Assembly (NCBI GenBank): GCA_002238415.1 | Contig: MPMI01000041.1 | Coordinates: 1-52,681, forward strand | Reading direction: 5' to 3' | Length of the DNA: 52,681 nucleotides | From: Desulfurellaceae bacterium bin18 | Lineage (GTDB): Bacteria > Desulfobacterota > Binatia > Bin18 | Part shown: one piece after another, positions 9,750 through 18,054 of the stretch | Position numbering within the stretch: the first letter of the stretch is position 1 | Layout: each line of letters begins with the position of its first letter | Translations under genes and position numbers: made by a program | Notes under the pieces: model-generated | Seen by the model: only the letters and a program-made list of their open reading frames with translations | The model's database searches: none | Told to the model about the DNA's origin: nothing

Positions 9750-10571
9750 ATGGAACGGAAAGTCATCGCATACACCGTCAAAGACCGGATCGCGACCATT
9801 ACCCTCAACCGTCCTCAGCGCAGAAACTCGTGGACGGGGAGAATGCACGTAGAGTATCGCTGGTCCGTTGAGCAAGCCGAGAACGACCCGGAGGTGCGAG
9901 CTGTTCTCGTGACCGGGGCGGGTCGGGATTTTTGTGTTGGGGCCGATTCGCGGGCGCTTGAGGGACATGTTGAAAAAGGTGGCTACGACCCAGGCACGCC
10001 AGACTCAATGCCGACTCCTGGCTATGGTGTCCGGCCCGAGTTTGACGCGGATTTCGCGTATCAATTCGGCCTCACCAAACCAGTGATTGCGGCCATTAAC
10101 GGTGCAGTCGCGGGCGCTGGCCTAGCTGTCGCCTGCTATGCCGATATTCGTTTTGCCGCGGAAGGAGCGAAATTCACGACCGCCCACGGTGCCCTGAACC
10201 TGCCGGCCGAGTTTGGCCTGTCCTGGCTGCTCCCGCGTCTTATGGGCGTCACGCGGGCGAATGATATCCTGCTTACGAGTCGCATCTTCCTGGCAGAAGA
10301 GGCCTATGAACTCGGACTCGTCAACAAGGTCCTGCCGTTCGACGAACTCCTGCCTTACACGTACGACTACATACGCAAAATGATAGCTCGTGTGTCTCCC
10401 GGGTCGTTGCGGGCAACCAAAAATCAGATCTATGCCGACCTGCACGGCGATGCAGCCTCGGCGGTCCAGCGTTCACGCAGTCTGATCGACCGCATGATGA
10501 CCGAGTCAGATTTCCGTGAAGGCGTCGCCGCCTTCACGGAGAAGCGCCCGCCGCGTTGGTCAGGAAAGTGA
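9750..10571 (+). CDS. Enoyl-CoA hydratase/isomerase (crotonase) family protein (273 aa)
   Basis: Crotonase-fold enzyme acting on an acyl-CoA thioester. The first oxyanion-hole segment is GAGRDFCVGADSRAL and the second is INGAVAGAGLAVACYADIRFA. A glutamate in NLPAEFGLSW sits where one catalytic acid of hydratases occurs. TITLNRPQRRNSW at the N-terminus is family-typical. Reaction specificity (hydratase, isomerase or other) cannot be read from sequence. It begins 25 nt after rsmA and converges with the membrane protein at 10576. Together with the MaoC proteins and acyl-CoA dehydrogenases elsewhere in the window it points to active acyl-CoA metabolism. Confidence 0.9.
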   Translation: MERKVIAYTVKDRIATITLNRPQRRNSWTGRMHVEYRWSVEQAENDPEVRAVLVTGAGRDFCVGADSRALEGHVEKGGYDPGTPDSMPTPGYGVRPEFDADFAYQFGLTKPVIAAINGAVAGAGLAVACYADIRFAAEGAKFTTAHGALNLPAEFGLSWLLPRLMGVTRANDILLTSRIFLAEEAYELGLVNKVLPFDELLPYTYDYIRKMIARVSPGSLRATKNQIYADLHGDAASAVQRSRSLIDRMMTESDFREGVAAFTEKRPPRWSGK

Positions 10572-10575
10572 GAGC

Positions 10576-11106
10576 TTACAGTCCCATCCCTGACACTGCC
10601 AACCCCAGCCGCGACATGTCGAGCGAAATCCAGACAATCCAGGCGGTCAGGACTATCGCCACTCCGGTAAAAATTTGGATGCGCTTGACCAGACCAGGTA
10701 GTTTGTCCGGTGGGAATGCCTCTCCGCGTACCTCGGTGCGGACCAGGCGATGGCCCATACCCAGGGAAACCGCGGCGCTCACATTAATCAGAATAAAAAC
10801 AATGAGGAGCTTGAGGCTCAACAGGCTACCAAAGTCTGACAAATATCCCTCCGGAGTAAAGAATGACAAGCCGGGCTTGGCTTTGAATGCCGTGAGACTC
10901 CACGCGCCGGTCATCAGCACGACTCCGAGTGAGCCGATGCTGAGCGGATTGTAGTATTTCAGACCCTTGGCCAAATAGGTTTGTTTTGCTGCTGGGTCCT
11001 CAATCTGAGCGGCCGGCGGTAGCAACATGACGAGGAGGGTGACGCCGCTACCGAAGAAGATGGCTAAGCTGAGTACATGGGTCCACAGGAGAATGAAATC
11101 ACTCAT
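10576..11106 (-). CDS. Four-helix integral membrane protein, CopD-like (176 aa)
   Basis: Four hydrophobic segments are visible: near the N-terminus (LLWTHVLSLAIFFGSGVTLL), then IGSLGVVLMTGAWSL, LLIVFILINVSAAVSLGM and IFTGVAIVLTAWIVWI. A histidine in the first helix and the overall layout resemble CopD-type or related cytochrome-like membrane proteins, but the match is weak. The ATG at 11106 starts right at the first helix; an upstream in-frame start (11175) would add 23 residues with no clear signal. It is transcribed divergently from nuoF. No function is assigned. Confidence 0.65.
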   Translation of the reverse strand: MSDFILLWTHVLSLAIFFGSGVTLLVMLLPPAAQIEDPAAKQTYLAKGLKYYNPLSIGSLGVVLMTGAWSLTAFKAKPGLSFFTPEGYLSDFGSLLSLKLLIVFILINVSAAVSLGMGHRLVRTEVRGEAFPPDKLPGLVKRIQIFTGVAIVLTAWIVWISLDMSRLGLAVSGMGL

Positions 11107-11252
11107 TAGGCGGACGTTAAACCAGAGGGCACTAGAAATGTAAATGGCTGCCCGATAAGGATGTTTGACACTCAAAACTGGGGCCGATATCCTGCCAGAA
11201 GCGATGTTTCCTCTTGATTTTATGTTCCCTGAGGAGGGGTAAGGAAGGACGA

Positions 11253-12545
11253 ATGGCCGAAAACGTCTTACTGCGCCATGAAGATGTTCCTGATATCCAC
11301 AAGCTTGATGTCTACCTGGCTCATGATGGCTATGCCGCAGCGCGTAAGGCGCTGACGACGCTCAAGCCTGAGGAAGTCACGGCCCAGGTAAAAGAATCGA
11401 ACCTGCGTGGGCGGGGCGGGGCGGGTTTTCCGGCAGGCGTCAAATGGGGATTCTTACCCAAGGACTCGGATAAGCCCGTCTATCTGTGTTGCAACGCAGA
11501 CGAGAGTGAGCCCGGAACGTTCAAAGATCGGGCGATCATCGAGAAGAACACCCATATCCTGCTCGAAGGTATTCTCATCACCTGCTACGCCATCAACGCC
11601 CATACGGCCTATATCTATATCAGAGGGGAATTCGCCTACGGCGCAAAATGCCTGGAACGGGCCCTGGCCGAGGCGTATGACCAGGGCTTATTTGGCAAAG
11701 ATATTTTCGGCACCGGCTTTGATCTTGAGGTCTACGTCCACCGGGGAGCCGGAGCCTATATCTGTGGGGAAGAGACCGGCCTGATTGAGTCGCTTGAAGG
11801 CAAGCGCGCCTATCCCCGCATTAAACCGCCGTTCCCCGCCGTGTACGGATTATTTGGCTGCCCCACCATCGTGAATAACGTGGAAACGCTGGCCTGCGTG
11901 CCGTCTGTCATCAAAAACGGTCCGGACTGGTTTCGGTCCATTGGCCCTGAAAGCGGGCCGGGTCCAAAAATATATGGTGTCAGCGGTCATGTGGCGAAAC
12001 CCGGTATGTTTGAACTGCCCATGGGTATGCCGCTGCGCGAGATGATTTACGACTATGCGGGTGGCATCAAGGATGGCAAGCAACTCAAGGCCGTCATGCC
12101 GGCCGGGTCGTCCTTCCCCGTTCTGACGCCGGACGAGATTGACGTCCATATGGACTTTGACTCCATGCGCGCCATTGGAGCCTTCCTGGGCACCGCCGGT
12201 ATTATCGTCATGGATGAAGACACCTGTATGGTCCGCGCCTTGGAGATCATTGACCGCTTCTATCACCATGAATCCTGCGGCCAGTGCTCGCCGTGTCGAG
12301 AAGGAACCGGCTGGTTACACAAGCTCCTGGTGCGACTCGAAGAGGGCAACGGCAAAGTCGAGGATATCGAACTGATAGACCGTATCTGTACCAATATGAC
12401 GGGCAATACGGTGTGTGTTTTGGCTGACGCGGCTGCCATGCCCACCCAGAGCTATCTGACGAAGTTCCGCGACGAATTTGTTGCCCATGTGACGCAAGGC
12501 GGCTGCCCGCTGAAAAAGGTAGCCGTCCAGCCCGAAGCTGCCTGA
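11253..12545 (+). CDS. nuoF: NADH-quinone oxidoreductase subunit F-like flavoprotein (430 aa)
   Basis: NADH-binding 51-kDa subunit family, carrying FMN and one [4Fe-4S] cluster. Visible are the NADH/FMN glycine-rich motif GRGGAGFPAGVKW, CNADESEPGTFKDR, GAGAYICGEETGLIESLEG and the C-terminal cluster motif ESCGQCSPCREG followed by a fourth cysteine (NTVC). An ATG at 11253 follows AGGAGGGGTAAGGAAGG, a strong ribosome-binding site. nuoG starts 19 nt after its stop. No nuoE or membrane subunits are next to it, so it may belong to a dispersed complex I or to another NADH-dependent enzyme such as a formate dehydrogenase or hydrogenase diaphorase. Confidence 0.93.
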   Translation: MAENVLLRHEDVPDIHKLDVYLAHDGYAAARKALTTLKPEEVTAQVKESNLRGRGGAGFPAGVKWGFLPKDSDKPVYLCCNADESEPGTFKDRAIIEKNTHILLEGILITCYAINAHTAYIYIRGEFAYGAKCLERALAEAYDQGLFGKDIFGTGFDLEVYVHRGAGAYICGEETGLIESLEGKRAYPRIKPPFPAVYGLFGCPTIVNNVETLACVPSVIKNGPDWFRSIGPESGPGPKIYGVSGHVAKPGMFELPMGMPLREMIYDYAGGIKDGKQLKAVMPAGSSFPVLTPDEIDVHMDFDSMRAIGAFLGTAGIIVMDEDTCMVRALEIIDRFYHHESCGQCSPCREGTGWLHKLLVRLEEGNGKVEDIELIDRICTNMTGNTVCVLADAAAMPTQSYLTKFRDEFVAHVTQGGCPLKKVAVQPEAA

Positions 12546-12564
12546 GTCTCCCCCAGAGGTTTTC

Positions 12565-14154
12565 ATGCCAACACTTGTAATCGATGGCCAAGAAGTGACG
12601 GTCGAAGACGGCCTCAACGTCATCCAAGCTGCCGAACAGGCCGGTATTGAAGTGCCGCATTACTGTTACCACCCCGGACTCAGCATATCGGGAAACTGCC
12701 GTATGTGTCTGGTCGAAATAGAAAGCATGCCCAAACTGCAGATTGGCTGTAACACGCGTGTGTCCGATGGGATGGTGGTAAAAACCACCAGTGAAAGAGC
12801 GAAACATGCCCAAGCCGCGGTGCTCGAATTTCTTTTAATCAACCACCCGATCGATTGTCCCGTCTGCGACCAGGCTGGCGAGTGCAAGCTCCAGGATTAT
12901 TACATGTTGTACGGCGCCTATAAGAGCGAGATGCAGCTTGAAGCCAAGGTACAGAAAGGGAAAGTGGTTGACCTTGGACCCGAAGTCGTACTCGACGAAG
13001 AGCGCTGTATTCTGTGCGCCCGCTGTACCCGTTTCTGCGATGAAATAACCCAGACCGGCGAGTTAGGCATTTTTGAGCGTGGGGATCATTCCCGCATCAG
13101 CCTCTTTCCCGGCAAGAAGCTCGACAATCCCTATTCGGGCAATGTCGTTGACGTGTGCCCTGTGGGGGCGCTGACGAGCAAGGATTTCCGATTCAAGTCC
13201 CGGGTTTGGTATCTGGAAAAAACGCCCTCGACCTGCACCCGCTGCGCCACCGGCTGTAATATCGATATCTACCATCGGCAGGGTGAGATCTTTCGGTTTC
13301 GGCCACGCCAAAACCCCGACGTCAACGAGTATTGGATGTGTGATGAGGGCCGGCACTGGTATAAATCATTCCAACAGGACAGCCGGATTCCCACCCCTTT
13401 AGTCCGCGATGGCTTGTCCTTTGCGGTCGCTTCGTGGGACGGGGCTGGCACAGCGGCGGCCCAAGCCGTCCGTCGGACCCAGGACGAGCACGGTCCTGAG
13501 GCAGTCGCGGCGATTGTTGGCGCCAAGGCGACCAATGAAGAGGCCTTTCTGCTGTCTCGCCTGCTCAGAGAGCAGATTGGCTCCACCCAAACGGCTGGCT
13601 TGGCGTGGTCTCCGGCTGATGCGTTTCATGATGACTTCCTGATCCACGCCGACAAAAATCCCAACACGCACGGCCTGAAGAGCCTGGGCCTGCTGAACGG
13701 AGGGGGCGAGGCCGAAGCGGTTTTATCTGCGGCTGAGCAGGGGCAGGTGAAAGTCCTGTTTATCCTGGGTGCTGACCTTGTCTCGGCGTTTGGCCAGGAA
13801 CGCATTGATAGCGCCCTGGGCGAAACAACCGTCATTCTGCTCGACACGGACTATAATGGCACGACAGAGTACGCCGATATTGTGATGCCGATCGCCGCTG
13901 CCGTAGAGACGGACGGGACGTGTACGAATCAGGCCGGGCGTGTCCAGCGGCTCTCTCAGGCATTTCCACCACCGGGAGAAGCGAAAGCCGGTTGGGAAGC
14001 GCTCGCCTTGCTGAGTACGCACTTGGACGGTCCCGACTCTGTTTCGATCACTGATGTCTTCGGCGAATTGACACACTCGGTTCCAGCCTTTACCGGTCTG
14101 ACGTATGGGAAGATTGGCCTCCTGGGGGCGCCGTTAGCCGGAGTTGGGTCATAA
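12565..14154 (+). CDS. nuoG: NADH-quinone oxidoreductase subunit G-like iron-sulfur protein (529 aa)
   Basis: 75-kDa subunit family. The N-terminal [2Fe-2S] ferredoxin domain has CYHPGLSISGNCRMC. The His/Cys cluster motif HPIDCPVCDQAGEC follows, then CILCARCTRFC and a later CxxC...C set around TCTRCATGCNI. The C-terminal part is a reduced molybdopterin-oxidoreductase-like domain (GADLVSAFGQERIDSAL, then DIVMPIAAAVETDGTCTNQAGRVQ). At 529 residues it is shorter than E. coli NuoG (about 900) because the C-terminal domain is small. It is coupled to nuoF and followed within 9 nt by the exonuclease gene. Confidence 0.92.
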   Translation: MPTLVIDGQEVTVEDGLNVIQAAEQAGIEVPHYCYHPGLSISGNCRMCLVEIESMPKLQIGCNTRVSDGMVVKTTSERAKHAQAAVLEFLLINHPIDCPVCDQAGECKLQDYYMLYGAYKSEMQLEAKVQKGKVVDLGPEVVLDEERCILCARCTRFCDEITQTGELGIFERGDHSRISLFPGKKLDNPYSGNVVDVCPVGALTSKDFRFKSRVWYLEKTPSTCTRCATGCNIDIYHRQGEIFRFRPRQNPDVNEYWMCDEGRHWYKSFQQDSRIPTPLVRDGLSFAVASWDGAGTAAAQAVRRTQDEHGPEAVAAIVGAKATNEEAFLLSRLLREQIGSTQTAGLAWSPADAFHDDFLIHADKNPNTHGLKSLGLLNGGGEAEAVLSAAEQGQVKVLFILGADLVSAFGQERIDSALGETTVILLDTDYNGTTEYADIVMPIAAAVETDGTCTNQAGRVQRLSQAFPPPGEAKAGWEALALLSTHLDGPDSVSITDVFGELTHSVPAFTGLTYGKIGLLGAPLAGVGS

Positions 14155-14162
14155 GCCGATCA

Positions 14163-14945
14163 GTGCGTATTGCCACTTGGAACGTCAATTCGATTCGGGC
14201 GCGCAAAGAGCGGGTGCTGGAATGGCTCACCCGCTGGCAATTGCCCGAAATCGTTTGTCTGCAAGAAACAAAAGTCACGGACGAGGCTTTTCCGCGTCGC
14301 GAGTTTGAGGAGGCCGGCTACTGCGTGACCGTTTGTGGACAAAAGACCTATAACGGTGTCGCTATCCTGTCTCGCTCGGAGCCGAGTCAGGTCATGCGCC
14401 GCCTCGCTGGTGATCCCGAAGACTCCGAAGCTCGCTTCTTGTCCGTCCACGTTGCAGGTGTCCATGTCCTGTGTCTCTACGTTCCGAATGGACAAGTGGT
14501 CGGAAGTGAGAAGTTTGCGTATAAGTGCACTTGGCTGAGCCGTGTCCGGAACTTTCTTGACGCTCAGTGTGACGCCGGAAAACCCCTCGCTCTGTGCGGA
14601 GATTTGAATATCGCGCCCGAAGCGCGGGATGTCCATGACCCGGAGGGATGGGAAGACAGCGTCCTGTTTCATCCGGCCATGCGCCGGGCGTTTGCCTCTC
14701 TGTGTGACTGGGGCCTGATCGATCCGTTTCGCCTCCATCACGCCGAAGGCAAACTGTATAGCTGGTGGGATTATCGTCAACTGGCCTTCCCCAAAAACAA
14801 AGGGTTGCGCATTGACCATATTCTCGTCACCCAGCCGCTCGCTGAGCGATGCACTGACGTTGCCATAGACCGCGAGACACGCAAAGGGAAGGGGGCTTCG
14901 GATCACGCCCCGGTTATTGCCACATTTAGCGACGTATCCGCGTGA
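14163..14945 (+). CDS. xth: Exodeoxyribonuclease III / AP endonuclease (260 aa)
   Basis: Endonuclease/exonuclease/phosphatase-fold enzyme that cuts DNA 5' of abasic sites and trims 3' blocks. Motifs: ATWNVNSIRAR, CLQETKV (metal-binding Glu), GDLNIAP (Asp/Asn pair), a central YNGVAILSR and the terminal GASDHAPV containing the catalytic Asp-His. The start is a GTG at 14163, eight bases after the nuoG stop, so it is probably translated from the nuoFG transcript. Its length matches ExoA/XthA proteins. Confidence 0.95.
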   Translation: MRIATWNVNSIRARKERVLEWLTRWQLPEIVCLQETKVTDEAFPRREFEEAGYCVTVCGQKTYNGVAILSRSEPSQVMRRLAGDPEDSEARFLSVHVAGVHVLCLYVPNGQVVGSEKFAYKCTWLSRVRNFLDAQCDAGKPLALCGDLNIAPEARDVHDPEGWEDSVLFHPAMRRAFASLCDWGLIDPFRLHHAEGKLYSWWDYRQLAFPKNKGLRIDHILVTQPLAERCTDVAIDRETRKGKGASDHAPVIATFSDVSA

Positions 14946-15017
14946 AGACAGCACAGAGGAAGAGTCCCGTTGTCTTTGTCGAGAAAACCTGACAGTTTGA
15001 ACGTCTCGGAGGAATAT

Positions 15018-15917
15018 ATGCAGAAGCCACCAGTCGATTATATCAAACGCATTACGGCTAACTATGCCGCGCTTGGCTATAAGACGTATCAATGGGTGCA
15101 TAACGAAGACACGCCGCCGTGGACCCCGCTAACCAAGCCGCTGTCGGAGTGCCGCCTGGGCCTGATCGCTTCCGGGGGCATTTATGTGACCGGCCAGGTC
15201 GCCTTTCATACCAAGGATGATTTTTCCTTCCGAGCGATCCCCAAGGATGTCGCAACCTCAGACCTGCGGACCGCCCATTTTGCCTATGACCAGACCGACG
15301 CCCGGCGTGATCCCAACGTGGTCTTTCCGATTGATACGCTCCGCCGCTTAGAAGCAGAAGGCGTCATCGGCGAGCTGGCCGAGCATGCCTTTACCTTTAT
15401 GGGCGGCATCTATTCGACCCGGAAAGTCCGTGAGTCATTAGCCCCGCAACTGACCGAGCAGTTGAAGGCCGAGCGTGTTGATGTAGCTTTGCTGGTCCCC
15501 GTTTGACCGGTGTGTCATCAGTCCGTGGGACTGATTGCCCGCCATGCCGAGGCCGCCGGCATTCCGACTCTATGCATGGGTAGCGCGCTGGACATTCTCC
15601 AGGCCGTTTATCCTCCCCGTGCGGCCTTTCTCGACTACTTACTCGGCCACACAACTGGCAAGCCGTCTGAACCGGAACTCCAGCGTGCGATCCTGCTTGA
15701 GGCCCTAGAGGCGTTTTCCTCGCTCTCGCAGCCCGGTCAGATCAAACACCTGCCGTTCCGCTGGGCGGAAGATGATGGCTGGAAGGATGGGGTGATGAAT
15801 GATGGCGACACCCGCACCCCGCGCCGCGATACCCCGCAGTATCAAACCGAAGCAGACCGGATTCTGGTCGAGCAGAACGACCCGGAAGCCTGTGAGGTGT
15901 GTGAGACGGCGGCCTAA
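15018..15917 (+). CDS. GrdB/PrdB-like reductase family selenoprotein with in-frame TGA (299 aa, Sec163)
   Basis: The ATG at 15018 follows a strong ribosome-binding site, GGAGGAATAT. The frame is open to a TGA at 15504-15506 and then continues without a break to the TAA at 15915-15917. The residues around the TGA read LLVPV-U-PVCHQS, a UxxC redox motif. Protein-like sequence on both sides (DFSFRAIPKDV before; GLIARHAEAAGIPT after) fits the glycine/sarcosine/betaine/D-proline reductase selenoprotein B family. A stem-loop of bacterial SECIS type lies 11-29 nt after the TGA. The TGA is therefore interpreted as selenocysteine at residue 163, not a stop or a pseudogene. The C-terminus has CEVC. Substrate is unknown. 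SDR and VOC genes follow on the same strand. Confidence 0.85.
15507..15540 (+). promoter_or_regulatory. Bacterial SECIS-type stem-loop in the GrdB/PrdB-like selenoprotein gene
   Basis: Directly after the in-frame TGA (15504-15506) is a perfect 8-bp stem, ATCAGTCC (15517-15524) with GGACTGAT (15528-15535), closed by the three-base loop GTG. The loop GU falls about 18-20 nt after the TGA. This fits the distance and loop content of known bacterial SECIS elements read by SelB. The stem lies wholly in coding sequence. Confidence 0.75.
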
Positions 15918-16018
15918 AGGCGGACACAGACTGTCGGGTAGAGGGCGGCAGTGTTCCCTCCGAAATCTGTTTCCTCTCCCTGAGGGAACGGGTGAGGGAT
16001 TCCTCCCGAGGAGACGCG

Positions 16019-16795
16019 ATGGTAGTGCGTGAGTCTCTTGGCGGAGCCACCGTGGTGGTTGGGTGCGGTGGTATCGGCAGCGCTATTATTGCCAAGCTCG
16101 CCGACCAGGGGGTTGCGCTTGTTGCCGCTGATATCGATTATGCGTGCGCTGAGGCAAGTGTCGCCAACCTCCACACCGAAGCCCTTGCCCACCGTGTTGA
16201 CGTGACCGATGAGGCGTCTGTTGCCGCCTTGATCGCCCAGGCGCATGCGGCCTTCGGTGTCGTCACCCGGCTCGTGTATACGGCCGGCATTATCCATACC
16301 GGTAACTTCCTGGAGTTGTCTCCCCATCAGTGGCGTCGGACGTTCGAGATAAATCTGACCGGCGCATTTTGCAGTATCCAGGCCACTGCTCGTCACCTGA
16401 TCGAGAACAATCAACCCGGCCGTATGGTGGTGGTGGCTTCGGTTGCCGGACGTGGACCGCGTGCCGATAGTAGCGACTATGCGGCGAGTAAAGCCGGCCT
16501 CATTAGCTTGGTTCGCTCTGCCGCCGCCAGTCTCGCTGCTGCCAACATCCAGGTCAATGCGGTCTGCCCAGGAATCGTTGATACTCCAATGACGCATAGT
16601 ATCCACAGGGAACGGGCTGCCCGGCGCGGCATCAGCGTAGAAGAATCTCTGGCGGGTTTGGCCGACACGATTCCCCTCGGGCGGATCGAGAGCCCCCAGG
16701 AGGTTGCCGAGGCCATCTGGTTCCTCCTGTCAGATGCGGCAAGCTATATTACCGGCCAAGCGCTCAACGTCTGCGGCGGATTGGCATTTGACTGA
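16019..16795 (+). CDS. Short-chain dehydrogenase/reductase (258 aa)
   Basis: Classical SDR oxidoreductase using NAD(P)H. The cofactor glycine motif is unusual: VVVGCGGIGSA near residue 15 instead of TGxxxGxG. The rest is typical: YTAGI in place of NNAG, the catalytic Ser in VASVAG, and SDYAASKAGL with the Tyr-Lys pair. C-terminal PLGRIESPQEVAEAIWFLLSDAASYITGQ is also family-like. The ATG at 16019 is supported by GAGGAG seven bases upstream; an earlier in-frame GTG (15992) has no such signal. It lies between the selenoprotein gene and a VOC-family gene. The substrate is unknown. Confidence 0.9.
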   Translation: MVVRESLGGATVVVGCGGIGSAIIAKLADQGVALVAADIDYACAEASVANLHTEALAHRVDVTDEASVAALIAQAHAAFGVVTRLVYTAGIIHTGNFLELSPHQWRRTFEINLTGAFCSIQATARHLIENNQPGRMVVVASVAGRGPRADSSDYAASKAGLISLVRSAAASLAAANIQVNAVCPGIVDTPMTHSIHRERAARRGISVEESLAGLADTIPLGRIESPQEVAEAIWFLLSDAASYITGQALNVCGGLAFD

Positions 16796-16850
16796 GGGAG
16801 CCGGTATGCCGGGAATGCTCTCTATTCCTTGAGCACCAAAGGAGACTGCC

Positions 16851-17309
16851 ATGTTGGGCGTCTGGCATTTCAGCCTGACCGTTTCGGACCTTGATCGATC
16901 AATTGCTTTCTACCAGAAGCTGGGACTCAAGCTGCTGCTCGTCCAGGAACAGGCAAACGCCTATACAAGCCGTTTGGTTGGGTATGAGAACGCCCACCTC
17001 AAAGTTGCCCAATTTGTCATTCCAGGCCAGCCGCACGGTCGCTCGAACCACGACCTTGAGTTGGTTGAGTATATTCATCCGAAAGGTAGGCGACAGAAGC
17101 CGGACATCTGCAATCCGGGTGAGGCCCACCTCGCACTCACGGTCACAGACATCCATGCTCGTTACGAACAGCTCACGGCAGACGGCGTTCATTTCTTTTC
17201 GCCACCGAACGCCATCACTTCAGGTGTCAACCAGGGTGGGTACACCTGCTACTTTTGGGACCCCGATCAGATCGTTCTTGAGTTGGTCCAACCTCCCCCC
17301 AGCGACTGA
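16851..17309 (+). CDS. VOC (glyoxalase/dioxygenase) superfamily protein (152 aa)
   Basis: Two beta-alpha-beta-beta-beta modules typical of the vicinal oxygen chelate fold. Candidate metal ligands are His in VWHFSLTVSD, Glu in DLELVEY, His in AHLALTVTD and Glu in IVLELVQP. SDLDRSIAFYQKLG is a standard VOC opening. Family members are lyases, dioxygenases or isomerases; the reaction cannot be chosen from sequence. A GGAG signal lies just before the ATG at 16851. It follows the SDR by about 55 nt on the same strand and may act in the same catabolic step. Confidence 0.88.
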   Translation: MLGVWHFSLTVSDLDRSIAFYQKLGLKLLLVQEQANAYTSRLVGYENAHLKVAQFVIPGQPHGRSNHDLELVEYIHPKGRRQKPDICNPGEAHLALTVTDIHARYEQLTADGVHFFSPPNAITSGVNQGGYTCYFWDPDQIVLELVQPPPSD

Positions 17310-17337
17310 CTGAGAGAGGGGCTATTTGCTGGGACCT

Positions 17338-17646
17338 TCACAACTGCTCGACCAGCTTCTCGACCTCGCTCCATTCTACAATCGGGGTCAGGCGGCGCTT
17401 TTCAATCAGGCCGCTTGAGACGATTTTGCCAAAGACCTGAAAGGTCGGGGTATGGTCGGGAATATCCACCAGAAAGATGACCTTGGGTTCTTCATTCGAG
17501 AACCACGGGCCACCGGCAAAGCGAACCTCTTGCGGTGCGCCGACCGAGGCCGGATTTTTTGCGGCCGAGCCGATGAGCCCGACAAATTCCTTCATCCGCT
17601 CCGGGCTGGGGTCCTTGAGCCAGACTTCGTCAAGATAGAGTGCCAT
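17338..17646 (-). CDS. Conserved hypothetical small protein (102 aa)
   Basis: Start ATG at 17646 has a strong ribosome-binding site, GAGGAGGGAAGC. The sequence has two beta-rich stretches (APQEVRFAGGPWFSNEEPKVIFLVDIPD and TFQVFGKIVSSGLIEKRRLTPIVEW) and no cysteine. This resembles small ferredoxin-fold dimeric alpha/beta-barrel proteins, but I cannot name a family. It lies downstream of the Sec-glutaredoxin gene on the same strand, converging with the VOC gene. Function unknown. Confidence 0.7.
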   Translation of the reverse strand: MALYLDEVWLKDPSPERMKEFVGLIGSAAKNPASVGAPQEVRFAGGPWFSNEEPKVIFLVDIPDHTPTFQVFGKIVSSGLIEKRRLTPIVEWSEVEKLVEQL

Positions 17647-17752
17647 GCTTCCCTCCTCAAAAAAGATGTTGAGGATATAGCAAAGTCCACGCAGGAGAAA
17701 AAGAGAAGCAAGCCGACTGCGATGAGGAATATGGAGTCGAAGCGATTCCGTG

Positions 17753-18007
17753 CTACCCAGCTAGCATCTCGTCCAGCTCGCCGCTGACTTCCAGCGTCTG
17801 CAATTCCATGAAGCCCCCGATGGACTCTTCTCCGATAAAAATCTGGGGGACGGTGCGTTGACCTGAACGCCGGGCAATCTCTTGCCGCAGTGCGGGATCG
17901 TCAGACACGTCAACGTCTTCGAACGGAACGCCTTTTTTGGTCAGCAAAGCCTTTGCTGCGGTACAAAAGCCTCAATAATCTGTTGAGTAGACGGTGATCT
18001 TTTTCAT
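17753..18007 (-). CDS. Selenocysteine-containing glutaredoxin (84 aa, Sec12)
   Basis: Reading on the minus strand from the ATG at 18007, the product begins MKKITVYSTDY, then TGA, then GFCTAAKALL, continuing in frame to the TAG at 17753. The TGA (17974-17972) occupies the first position of the glutaredoxin active site, giving U12-G-F-C15 instead of CxxC. The remaining glutaredoxin hallmarks are present: EDVDVSDDP, the cis-proline motif TVP (52-54), QIFIGEESIGGF with the GG pair. A SECIS-type stem-loop follows the TGA. A start after the TGA would lose the active site, so the full-length Sec reading is strongly preferred. It would reduce disulfides or glutathione mixed disulfides in the cytoplasm. 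Confidence 0.87.
17942..17971 (-). promoter_or_regulatory. Bacterial SECIS-type stem-loop in the glutaredoxin gene
   Basis: Downstream of the TGA (17974-17972) on the minus strand is the inverted repeat CAGCAAAG / CTTTGCTG (17942-17958) around a central G. Folded with a realistic loop it gives a CAGCA/TGCTG stem with loop AAGGCTT. The loop GG lies about 20 nt after the TGA, the expected position for SelB recognition. Confidence 0.7.
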
Positions 18008-18054
18008 AAACGCTGATCCTTCTGCTTCTTTATCCGTATCCCTTATAGCAAGCA

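Noticed and set aside
15504..15510. Frameshift or nonsense mutation splitting the GrdB/PrdB-like gene
   Set aside because: The frame is continuous across the TGA, the site gives UxxC, and a SECIS-like stem-loop follows.
17753..17947. Truncated glutaredoxin starting at 17947
   Set aside because: It would lack the whole active site; the upstream frame through TGA restores a full glutaredoxin.
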